From NCBI GenBank assembly GCA_039818825.1, contig JBCBTD010000063.1, forward strand, positions 1 through 23,083: a stretch of 23,083 nt of DNA. The letters are read 5' to 3'. How positions within the stretch are numbered: position 1 is the first letter of the stretch; every line of letters begins with the position of its first letter. The DNA is from JBCBTD01 sp039818825. GTDB taxonomy: Bacteria; Pseudomonadota; Alphaproteobacteria; Geminicoccales; Geminicoccaceae. This document shows, in pieces, positions 1 to 6,875 of the stretch. Made by a program: the position numbers and the translations under genes. Under the pieces are notes generated by a model. That model saw nothing but the letters and a program-made list of their open reading frames with translations, made no database searches and was not told where the DNA came from.

Positions 1-387
1 CTGGTCGCGCAGCTACCGCCCGGCAGCGCCGGCAACGTCGTCAACCTGCTCGACCAGAAGGTGGGTTTCCCGTTGCCCGACTATCTGTCCTACAGCCTGA
101 CCAAGTTCGGCCTCGCCAATGCGACGGCGATGCTGGCACGGGAGCTGGCACCGCAGGTCCGGGTGAACGCGATCGCCCCCGGCCTCACCTTACCCAGCGG
201 GACGCAGACCGAGGCCGAGTTTCGCGACGCGCACGCCCGCACGCCGCTCGCGCGTGGCAACCAGCTCGAGGACTTGGTGGCGGCGCTCCGCTACCTGCTC
301 GACGCGCCGGCGGTCTCGGGCCAGACACTGTTCGTCGACGGCGGCCAACACCTCCGTCCCGCCGCCGATCCGACCCTGGAAGGCTGA
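1..387 (+). CDS. SDR-family oxidoreductase, pteridine reductase (FolM/PTR1)-like, 5' partial
   Basis: This is the C-terminal 128 residues of a short-chain dehydrogenase/reductase; the reading frame is open from base 1, so the start lies outside the window. The catalytic YxxxK motif is visible as YSLTK about 30 residues in, preceded by a VNLLDQ segment typical of the strand before the active site. It is followed by the usual VRVNAIAPG and a C-terminal VSGQTLFVDGGQHL, the classical SDR ending. The N-terminal Rossmann glycine motif is not in the window. The stop is three bases before folB, so the two genes are almost certainly co-transcribed. That neighbour, plus similarity to FolM-like sequences, suggests reduction of dihydropterin or dihydrofolate. 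Assignment to SDR is firm; the pterin substrate is inferred from context. Confidence 0.85.
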   Translation: MVAQLPPGSAGNVVNLLDQKVGFPLPDYLSYSLTKFGLANATAMLARELAPQVRVNAIAPGLTLPSGTQTEAEFRDAHARTPLARGNQLEDLVAALRYLLDAPAVSGQTLFVDGGQHLRPAADPTLEG

Positions 388-390
388 GCG

Positions 391-792
391 GTGTTCGACG
401 ACGATCGTAGCTACCACAAGATCAGCCTGAGCGGCCTGACCGTCGACATGAAGATCGGCGTAGCCAGCTTCGAGCGTCATCCGGACTTCCGCCAGCCGCT
501 GCTTGTCGACGTCGATCTCTATCGCTTGGCTGGCACACTGGTCGTCGATGGCCTCGCCGACACCTTGGACTACGACCGCGTGTTCACGCACCTGAGCGAG
601 GTTTGGCCGGCTAGGCCGCACACCGATCTACTGGAAACGTTGGCCGAGGACTTGGTCGCCTTTTGCCTAGAAGACTCGCGGATCGACGTGGTGCGGGTCA
701 GGCTGGCGAAACCCGCGGTGTACGGTGGGCGTGCGGTGCCGAGCGTCGAGATCCTCCGCCACCGGCGCGACCACCAGGGCCCGGCTCGGTGA
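391..792 (+). CDS. folB: Dihydroneopterin aldolase family protein FolB
   Basis: A 133-residue protein from a GTG start placed three bases after the SDR stop. FolB enzymes (about 120 residues) cleave 7,8-dihydroneopterin to 6-hydroxymethyl-dihydropterin and glycolaldehyde in cytosolic folate synthesis. Family landmarks are present: IGVASFERH near residues 22-30 (usually IGV..xE), DTLDYDRV at 57-64, HTDLLETLAEDL at 77-88 with the pterin-binding Glu82, and the C-terminal strand RLAKPAVYGGRAVPSVEI with Lys107 in the position of the catalytic lysine. The last dozen residues (HRRDHQGPAR) extend slightly past the usual end. The pairing with a pteridine-reductase-like SDR supports a pterin or folate role. 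Some FolB homologues act as epimerases or in tetrahydromonapterin synthesis, so exact chemistry is less certain than family. Confidence 0.88.
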   Translation: MFDDDRSYHKISLSGLTVDMKIGVASFERHPDFRQPLLVDVDLYRLAGTLVVDGLADTLDYDRVFTHLSEVWPARPHTDLLETLAEDLVAFCLEDSRIDVVRVRLAKPAVYGGRAVPSVEILRHRRDHQGPAR

Positions 793-951
793 CCGGCCGC
801 CTGTCGCCGACGACTTCGCTGCACCGCTCGACCCGCTCCGCCGCCGCGCGCATGGCCGATCCATTGCCGGCGCCGCAGGACCTCCGCTAGGGTCCACGCT
901 TTGGACGCGGCCGATCGGACGGTCTCGACAGACGACGGGAGCACCGCCGGC

Positions 952-2187
952 ATGGCCCGCTCGCCGACTTTGGCGGACGTGAAGACCCCTGCAGCCGACC
1001 GCTGGTGGCAGGTCGCATTGGCCTGCGTGGTCGCCGTGCCGGTCGTGCTCGTGTTTTGGCGGCAGGCGCCGACGGTACTGGCCGGCGTCGCGGGTCTGGC
1101 AGTCCTCATGGTCGCCTTGTCGCTGCCGTCGCGCCGGTTGATGGTCGCCAGCATCCGCTCGATGGTCTCGTCGCCGCTGGGTATCGTCGTGATCGTCGCC
1201 CTGGCCTACATGGCGCTCTCGGCGAATTGGTCGCTGGCGCCGGATCGGGCGATGGGCCACTGGTGGGACGTGCTACTGATCAGCCTGCTGGTGCTGGGCA
1301 TGGTCGCCGTCGTCCGCCAACACCGCCCCGACCCGTCACCGCTGTGGCTTCCGGTGGCGATGGCCCTGGCGGCGGTTCTGGTGTTGATCAACGTCGCCTC
1401 GGGCAGTGCACTCAACGGGGCTCTCGGTTTTGGCACGGAGATTTTCCGATTGAACCGTGCCGCCGTGGCGCTCGTGCTGTTCGCACCGCTCGCGGTGGCG
1501 CTGCTGGCCCGGGCCAAGGGGCGCAATCTCGGTTTCGGCCTGCTCGCGCTGCTCGGCGTCGCCGTCTTCGCCGCGGACAGCCAATCGGCGAAGCTCGCTT
1601 TGGTCTGCATGTTGCTGGCCGCTCCGGCTGCGCTGTACGCGCCGCGCACGAGCCACCGCGTCATCGGCCTACTGGCCATCCTGGCGCTGCTCGTCACGCC
1701 GTTGGTCGTCGGCTTCGCCAACGAGCTCGTGCCTTCCGCCGTGCACGCCCATGTCGGCTACAGCACGTTGACGGTCCGCGGCGAGATGTGGCGCGAGTTC
1801 GCGGCGTTCGTCTGGCAGCGGCCGTGGTTCGGCTATGGCTTGGAATCGACCGCGGTGATCGTCGACACGCCCTTGGCTGCCGGGCTTTCGACCCATGGCC
1901 GGCAGGTGATTGGGCTGTTGCATCCGCACAACGCCCCGCTGCAGGTCTGGGTCGAACTCGGTGCCATCGGCGCGCTGCTCTGGGCCGCTGGGGTGTTCCT
2001 GGCGTTTCGCGCCATGGAGACACTGGGTGCGCGGGATCTACCGATCGCCACGCTGACCGCGACGGGCGTGTTCGTCGTCGCCTGCGTCAGCCATGGCGCT
2101 TGGCAGGACTGGTGGTGGTCCTTGGTCGGCCTCGTCGTCTTCGCCTTCGCGATGATCTTCGCCTCGCGTCCGTCGGGGCAGCGTTGA
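952..2187 (+). CDS. O-antigen ligase / Wzy-family polytopic membrane protein
   Basis: A 411-residue, highly hydrophobic protein with about ten or more predicted membrane spans, built like the WaaL/Wzy_C family. These inner-membrane enzymes join or polymerise undecaprenyl-linked glycans on the periplasmic side. The large soluble loop expected between late helices is visible: it holds TVRGEMWREF and RPWFGYGLES, then LHPHNAPLQVWVELGAIG, the H-N motif typical of O-antigen ligases. ATG at 952 is chosen because GGGAG (937-941) sits about 10 bases upstream; an in-frame TTG at 901 would add 17 polar residues with no clear ribosome site. The stop overlaps the TTG proposed for the next gene, a glycosyltransferase, so the two are probably translationally coupled. 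Whether it is a ligase or a polymerase cannot be decided from sequence alone. Confidence 0.82.
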   Translation: MARSPTLADVKTPAADRWWQVALACVVAVPVVLVFWRQAPTVLAGVAGLAVLMVALSLPSRRLMVASIRSMVSSPLGIVVIVALAYMALSANWSLAPDRAMGHWWDVLLISLLVLGMVAVVRQHRPDPSPLWLPVAMALAAVLVLINVASGSALNGALGFGTEIFRLNRAAVALVLFAPLAVALLARAKGRNLGFGLLALLGVAVFAADSQSAKLALVCMLLAAPAALYAPRTSHRVIGLLAILALLVTPLVVGFANELVPSAVHAHVGYSTLTVRGEMWREFAAFVWQRPWFGYGLESTAVIVDTPLAAGLSTHGRQVIGLLHPHNAPLQVWVELGAIGALLWAAGVFLAFRAMETLGARDLPIATLTATGVFVVACVSHGAWQDWWWSLVGLVVFAFAMIFASRPSGQR

Positions 2188-3356
2188 CGCCGCTACACTC
2201 TGGAGCGTTGGCCGGCCGCACCGTGCTCTTTCTGGTGACCGAGGACTGGTACTTCTGTTCCCATCGCCTACCGATCGCGCGCGCTGCACGCGACGCCGGT
2301 GCCAGAGTGGTCGTCGCCGCGCGGATGGCGCGCCACCGCGAGGTGATCGAACGGGAAGGCTTCGTCGCCCACCCTCTGCCGTTCGAGCGGTCGAGCCTCG
2401 ACCCGCGCCACGATTTCCAAAGCGTTCGGGCGATCGTCGGCGCCTATCGTCGGTTTCGGCCCGATCTCGTCCACCACGTCGCGCTCAAGCCGGTGCTCTA
2501 CGGGACGCTCGCCGCCTGGTTGACCCGCGTTCCCGCAGTGGTCAACGCGATGGCCGGTCTCGGCCACGTGTTCGCGTCCAAGGGCGGCCGGCTCGGTGCG
2601 CTTCGCGCCGTGGTCAGTCGCGCTCTCCGCCTCGCCAACCGGGGCGCCAGGACCCGGCTGATCGTGCAGAACGATGACGACCGCCGCGTCTTCGTCGAGC
2701 GGATCGGTGTCACGCCTGAGCGGATCGCCTTGATCCGCGGCTCCGGTGTCGATCTACGGCACTTCGTGCCGACGCCCGAGCCCGACGCCGACCCGCCGAT
2801 CGCGGTTTGCGTATCGCGGATGCTCTGGAGCAAAGGCATCGGCGAACTCGTCGAAGCGGCGCGGCTGCTCCGCGCGCGCGGTACCGCCCTGCAGGTGCGT
2901 CTGGTCGGCGGCACCGATCTCAACCCGACGAGCGTCCCGGAAGCGACCCTCGACGCATGGGCACGCGCGGGCATCGTCGAGGTCGTCGGCCACAGCGACG
3001 ACATCCCGGGCGTCTACCGCAACGCCCACATCGCCGTGTTGCCGTCGACCTATGGCGAGGGCGTGCCGAAATCGCTGCTCGAGGCCGCAGCCTGCGGGCG
3101 GCCGATCATCGCCACGGACGCGCCCGGATGCCGGGACGTGTGCCGCGAGGGCGAGACGGGTATCCTCGTGCCACCGAACGACCCGGCGCGCCTTGCCGAT
3201 GCCCTCGAAGAGCTTGCCGGCGATGCACGGCGCCGCCACCGATTCGGCGCCGCCGCGCGTGCCCTCGTCGAGCGCTCGTTCGGCGACCAGGCCGTGGCCG
3301 CGGCGACGTTGGCGCTGTACGCCGAGCTGTTGGCCGATGCTCAGGCGACGCCGTAG
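2184..3356 (+). CDS. Glycosyltransferase family 4 protein
   Basis: About 390 residues with the GT-B fold of GT4 retaining glycosyltransferases, which transfer a sugar from an NDP-donor in the cytoplasm. The N-terminal acceptor half starts with RTVLFLVTEDWYFCSHRLP, a signature I associate with EPS/O-antigen GT4 enzymes. The donor half has the VSRMLWSKGIGELVEAA strand-helix and the E-x7-E region in STYGEGVPKSLLEAAACG, followed by GRPIIATDAPGCRDV and GILVPPNDP. The start is uncertain. TTG 2184 overlaps the upstream stop as TTGA with GGGG just before it; TTG 2208 and GTG 2223 are alternatives that place the start closer to the first beta strand. It pairs with the O-antigen ligase-like gene and converges on asnB with a 16-base overlap. 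Donor and acceptor sugars are unknown. Confidence 0.9.
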   Translation: MTPLHSGALAGRTVLFLVTEDWYFCSHRLPIARAARDAGARVVVAARMARHREVIEREGFVAHPLPFERSSLDPRHDFQSVRAIVGAYRRFRPDLVHHVALKPVLYGTLAAWLTRVPAVVNAMAGLGHVFASKGGRLGALRAVVSRALRLANRGARTRLIVQNDDDRRVFVERIGVTPERIALIRGSGVDLRHFVPTPEPDADPPIAVCVSRMLWSKGIGELVEAARLLRARGTALQVRLVGGTDLNPTSVPEATLDAWARAGIVEVVGHSDDIPGVYRNAHIAVLPSTYGEGVPKSLLEAAACGRPIIATDAPGCRDVCREGETGILVPPNDPARLADALEELAGDARRRHRFGAAARALVERSFGDQAVAAATLALYAELLADAQATP

Positions 3357-5278
3357 CGGTCCTGCCACGCCTGGAACACGAGGAGGTTCCAGAGGATCGC
3401 CTCGCGGTTGGCCCGGCCCGATTGGTGATCGTCCCAAAGGCGCCTGACGCGTGGCCCGTCGAGCACGCCGCCGGCCAGCAGGCGCGACGGCGCCAGCAAC
3501 TCCTCTGCCCACGCCCGAAGCGGTCCGCGCAGCCACGCCGCCATCGGCACCGAGAAGCCCATCTTGGGGCGTTCGATCAGGCTGCGCGGCACGTAGCGGT
3601 CGAGCACCCGGCGCAAAAGCCACTTGGTGGTGGTGCCACGGAGCTTGAGCGACGGGTCGAGCCGCCAGACGAAGGCGACCAGTCGGTGGTCGAGCAGCGG
3701 TTCGCGGGCCTCGAGGGAGACCGCCATCGACGTCCGGTCGAGCTTCGTCAGGATGTCGTCCGGCAGGTAGGTCCGCATGTCGTGGTACTGCATCCGGGCC
3801 ACCGGGTCGTTCAGCACACCGTCGATGCTGCCGTCCAACGTCAGGCGCACGCCGTCGCCGGTGCCGACCAACCTGTCGGCACATGGCCAAACGGCGGCCA
3901 AATCGCGATGTAGCAGGTCGATCGAGCCTGCCGTCATGACCCGCCCGGCGCGGTGCAGCTTGGCTCCGGCGGCGCGCAGCCGCCAACGCGGCGGCAATCC
4001 GCGCGCAGCGGCGTCGAGCCAGCGTTCGGGCAGGGTGCCGAGCGTGGCGCCCAGCCCCTGACGCACCGGCATCGGCAGGTGCTGGACCCGCCGCCAGAGG
4101 TCGGCTGCGAGTGCGTAGCGCGGATAGCCGGCGAAAAGCTCGTCGCCGCCATCACCACTGAGCGACACGGTCACGTGCTGGCGGGCCATGCGCGCAACGA
4201 GGAACGTCGGGATCTGCGAAGGATCGGCGAACGGTTCGTCGAACCAGTCGGCGACACACGGCACGACGTCCAGGGCGTCCCGGGCGGTCACCTCGACGTC
4301 GTGGTGATCGGTGCCGAGATGGTCGGCAACGGCGCGGGCGTGCGGTGATTCGTCGAACGACGGGTCGTCGAAGCCGATGCAGAAGGTGCGGACCGGAGTG
4401 GACGACTGGGCCTGCATCAGCGCGACCACGGCGCTGCTGTCGACCCCACCCGACAAGAACGCGCCGAGCGGTACGTCGGCGACCATGCGGTCGCGCACGG
4501 CCTCGCGGAGCACCTCCTCCAGTGCCGACGTGGCTTCGTCGTCGGTACCCAGAAATGGATCGCGAGCACCGGCCTCGACCACATCGCCAAGATCCCACCA
4601 GGTGTCGCGCGTCACGGTGCCGTCGCTGGCGAGAACGACGAGGCCGCCAGGCGCCACTTTGGCGACGTCCACCAGGACCGACCGTTCGCCCGTGACGTAG
4701 CCGTAGCGAAGGAGGCCGGCGACGGCCGGCCGGTCGAGTTGCGGCTGCCAATCGGGTAGGGCCAGCATGGCCTTGAGCTCGGAGGCGAACTGGAAGCCGT
4801 CCGGGGTCCGCGCCCAGAACAGGGGCTTCACGCCAAGCCGGTCGCGAACCAGGGTCAGCCGGCGCTCATGGCGATCCCAGAGCCCGAAGGCGAACATGCC
4901 GACGATCCGCTGCAACGCCGTCCGAAGGCCGAAGGCCGCGATGGCCTCGATCAAGACTTCGCTGTCGGAGGCGCCGCGGAAGTGGTGCCCCCGGGCCTCC
5001 AGTTCGGCGCGGATCGAGCGGAAGTTGTAGATCTCGCCATTGTAGGTGATCAGGTATCGGCCGTCGGCCGAAGCCATGGGCTGGTTGCCGGTCGGAGAGA
5101 GGTCGATGACCGCCAACCGGCGATGGCCGAGGGCGACGCCCGCACGCTCGTCGACCCAGGCATCTTCGCCGTCCGGTCCGCGATGGACGATACGGTCGGT
5201 CATGCACCGCAGGCGGGCGTGGAGCGCTTCGGCCGAGCGCGCTGGGTCGAGGTCCAGAAAACCGGCGATTCCACACAT
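3341..5278 (-). CDS. asnB: Asparagine synthase (glutamine-hydrolysing) / surface-glycan amidotransferase
   Basis: A 645-residue class II glutamine amidotransferase plus ATP-dependent synthetase. The start is fixed by MCGIAGF: Cys2 is the N-terminal nucleophile that must be exposed, so ATG 5278 is chosen although the frame stays open further upstream. HRGPDG (32-37), the glutamine-binding NGEIYNF (80-86), the pyrophosphatase loop LSGGVDSS (275-282) and SGDGGDELFAGYPRY (374-388) are all intact. It could make asparagine from aspartate. Proteins of this length beside glycosyltransferases are often amidotransferases that amidate sugar acids in exopolysaccharide or O-antigen loci, and the convergent O-antigen-ligase/GT4 pair fits that. 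Its 3' end overlaps the GT4 gene by 16 bases on the opposite strand. Family is certain; acceptor is inferred. Confidence 0.93.
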   Translation of the reverse strand: MCGIAGFLDLDPARSAEALHARLRCMTDRIVHRGPDGEDAWVDERAGVALGHRRLAVIDLSPTGNQPMASADGRYLITYNGEIYNFRSIRAELEARGHHFRGASDSEVLIEAIAAFGLRTALQRIVGMFAFGLWDRHERRLTLVRDRLGVKPLFWARTPDGFQFASELKAMLALPDWQPQLDRPAVAGLLRYGYVTGERSVLVDVAKVAPGGLVVLASDGTVTRDTWWDLGDVVEAGARDPFLGTDDEATSALEEVLREAVRDRMVADVPLGAFLSGGVDSSAVVALMQAQSSTPVRTFCIGFDDPSFDESPHARAVADHLGTDHHDVEVTARDALDVVPCVADWFDEPFADPSQIPTFLVARMARQHVTVSLSGDGGDELFAGYPRYALAADLWRRVQHLPMPVRQGLGATLGTLPERWLDAAARGLPPRWRLRAAGAKLHRAGRVMTAGSIDLLHRDLAAVWPCADRLVGTGDGVRLTLDGSIDGVLNDPVARMQYHDMRTYLPDDILTKLDRTSMAVSLEAREPLLDHRLVAFVWRLDPSLKLRGTTTKWLLRRVLDRYVPRSLIERPKMGFSVPMAAWLRGPLRAWAEELLAPSRLLAGGVLDGPRVRRLWDDHQSGRANREAILWNLLVFQAWQDRYGVA

Positions 5279-5355
5279 GACGGTGCTTCTGGCGCGCCCG
5301 TGCGCACTTGTCGAGACGGGGCGGGTGACGTTGCACCCCATCGGCCCGCATGGTA

Positions 5356-5378
5356 GCGCTCCGAGGCTAGGCGAGCGC
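5356..5378. repeat. Inverted repeat in the asnB-ssb divergent promoter region
   Basis: Six-base arms GCGCTC (5356-5361) and GAGCGC (5373-5378) flank an 11-base centre, about 28 bases upstream of the ssb start and within the 127-base spacer shared by divergent asnB and ssb. It could be an operator or a 5'-UTR hairpin. I could not identify convincing -35/-10 hexamers or an SOS box here. A six-base match in GC-rich DNA may be chance. Confidence 0.25.
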
Positions 5379-5405
5379 AATCGAACCACGGGACTCCGAC
5401 ACGCC

Positions 5406-5888
5406 ATGGCCGGCAGCGTCAACAAGGTGATCCTGGTCGGCAATCTCGGGCGCGATCCCGAGGTTCGCATGAGCCAGAACAACCAGAAGATCGTTCAGCT
5501 CTCGATCGCCACCAGCGAACGCTGGCGGGATCGCAGCAGCGGTGAAACCCAGGAACGCACCGAGTGGCACCGGGTGGTGATCTTCAACGAGAACCTCGCC
5601 GACGTCGCCGAGCGTTATCTGCGCAAGGGTCGCTCGGTGTACCTCGAAGGCCAGTTGCAGACGCGGAAGTGGACCGACCAGTCCGGCCAGGAGCGCTACA
5701 CGACGGAGGTGGTGCTCGGCCGGTTCCGCGGCGAGCTGGTGCTGCTCGGTGGCCGTGACGAGGGTGGGGGCATGATGGACGCCCCCGGCGAGCGCCGCCA
5801 GATGGGTGGCCCGCGCGACGAGCCGCGCGGCGGTGGCGGCGGTGGTCGGCCGACGGCACCCGATTTCGACGACGACATCCCGTTCTGA
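5406..5888 (+). CDS. ssb: Single-stranded DNA-binding protein SSB
   Basis: A 160-residue SSB that coats ssDNA during replication, recombination and repair. The OB-fold domain covers about residues 1-110: it opens with SVNKVILVGNLGRDPEVR, then IATSERWRD, the TEWHRVVIFNENLADVAERYL core and the GRSVYLEGQLQTRKW strand. A Gly/Pro/Arg-rich flexible linker follows (about 118-150), then the acidic tip DFDDDIPF, which recruits partner proteins in bacterial SSBs. ATG 5406 is chosen because the protein then begins MAGSVNKV, as in alphaproteobacterial SSBs; the frame is open upstream but that part is unlike SSB. The ribosome site is weak (GGAC about 10 bases upstream). In many Alphaproteobacteria ssb lies next to uvrA; here its divergent neighbour is asnB. 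Confidence 0.97.
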   Translation: MAGSVNKVILVGNLGRDPEVRMSQNNQKIVQLSIATSERWRDRSSGETQERTEWHRVVIFNENLADVAERYLRKGRSVYLEGQLQTRKWTDQSGQERYTTEVVLGRFRGELVLLGGRDEGGGMMDAPGERRQMGGPRDEPRGGGGGGRPTAPDFDDDIPF

Positions 5889-5921
5889 TCTAGGGCGCGG
5901 GCGGCGCGGCGTTGCGCTTGC

Positions 5922-6872
5922 TCAGTAGCCGCGGCTGCGATCCACGACGTTTGCCACCGGCCGCCCGGCGCGAAACGCTCTGACGTTGGCGGCGGCGATC
6001 CGGCTGGCCGTGACCGGGTCGGTCTGGGCCGCCACGTGGGGGAAGAGCTGCACGCGCGGATGCGCCCAGAACGGGTGATCGGTCGGCAATGGCTCGACCT
6101 CGAAGACGTCGAGCACCGCTTCGGCCAACTGGCCTTCGTCGAGCGCCGCCAACAGCTCGGCGTCGACGACGTGGGCGCCGCGAGCGACGTTCACCACCAT
6201 GGCACCCCGCGGCAGCCGCTGGAACAGTGGCCGCCCGAGCATCCTTTCCGTGGTCGGCGTGAGCGGCAGCAGGTTCACGAGGATCTCGACCTCGCCGAGC
6301 ATCGTGGCGAGACCGTCATCGCCATGGAAAGTGGCGACGCCGGCGATGGTCTTCGGCGAACGGCTCCAGCCGCGGAGGTCGAACCCCAGCGGTGTCAGCA
6401 GCTCGATGCTGGCGCCGGCGAGTTCGCCCAGACCCAGGAAGCCGACCGTGCGCTGGTGGGCGAGCTTCTGCGGATCCTTGCTCCACACCCGATCCCGCTG
6501 GCCGCGCGCGAACCGGGCATGGTCCCGGTGGAGCGCCAGCACGTGCGCAGTGACGGCCTCCGCCATGGCCCGAGACATCGCCGGGTCGACCAGCCGCGCG
6601 AGCGGCACGTCGCGCCGCAAGGTCGGCAGCCCGACCAACTTCTCGACGCCGGCCCAAAGCGATTGCACGAAGCGGAGGTTCGTGAAGGGTGCTAGCGCTA
6701 CTGGTTGGGGGTTGGCGACGATCGCAACGTCGACGTCGCCCGCGGCGACCCCCGTTGGGGCGAAGCGGGCGCCGGCGACGATGGTTTCCTCCGGCAGAGC
6801 GTCTTGGAGCAGTCCGCACCAGCGTTCTTCCGCGGCAGCATCCAGGCTGGTCAGCAAGACGATGCCGGCCAC
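5922..6872 (-). CDS. ghrA: Glyoxylate/hydroxypyruvate reductase A (D-2-hydroxyacid dehydrogenase)
   Basis: A 316-residue NAD(P)H-dependent 2-hydroxyacid dehydrogenase, similar in length to E. coli GhrA (312 residues). It reduces glyoxylate to glycolate or hydroxypyruvate to glycerate. The Rossmann motif is GFLGLGELAG (144-153), with WSRS (169-172) after the second strand, the region that sets NADPH preference. Catalytic residues are Arg231 in VARGAHVV, Glu260 in DVFEVEPLP and His279 in FPHVAA. The very C-terminus, VVDRSRGY, closely matches the VDRARGY ending I recall for E. coli GhrA. The start is GTG (VAGIVLL read as Met), three bases after the stop of the flavoprotein gene, so the two are probably co-transcribed. 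The 33-base space to convergent ssb has only a weak possible hairpin. Confidence 0.88.
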   Translation of the reverse strand: MAGIVLLTSLDAAAEERWCGLLQDALPEETIVAGARFAPTGVAAGDVDVAIVANPQPVALAPFTNLRFVQSLWAGVEKLVGLPTLRRDVPLARLVDPAMSRAMAEAVTAHVLALHRDHARFARGQRDRVWSKDPQKLAHQRTVGFLGLGELAGASIELLTPLGFDLRGWSRSPKTIAGVATFHGDDGLATMLGEVEILVNLLPLTPTTERMLGRPLFQRLPRGAMVVNVARGAHVVDAELLAALDEGQLAEAVLDVFEVEPLPTDHPFWAHPRVQLFPHVAAQTDPVTASRIAAANVRAFRAGRPVANVVDRSRGY

Positions 6873-6875
6873 CGA

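Noticed and set aside
1005..2183. Upstream extension of the GT4 frame (in total 783 codons), suggesting a fusion protein
   Set aside because: The extension overlaps the O-antigen ligase-like gene in another frame and reads as Arg/Gly-rich noise; the GT fold starts only after about 2208.
5365..5392. Possible alphaproteobacterial SOS box (GTTC-N7-GTTC) upstream of ssb
   Set aside because: Only one half-site (GTTC on the minus strand, in the stretch CGAGCGCAATCGAAC) is present; the other half reads CTCG, so LexA control is not supported.
5340..5405. tRNA-like T-loop sequence (GGTTCGATT on the minus strand) in the asnB-ssb spacer
   Set aside because: The flanking bases do not pair into a T stem and no cloverleaf with acceptor, D and anticodon arms could be drawn.
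5279..5482. N-terminal extension of AsnB (68 residues)
   Set aside because: Class II amidotransferases need Cys2 exposed after Met removal; MCGIAGF at 5278 fixes the start, and the extension would overlap divergent ssb.
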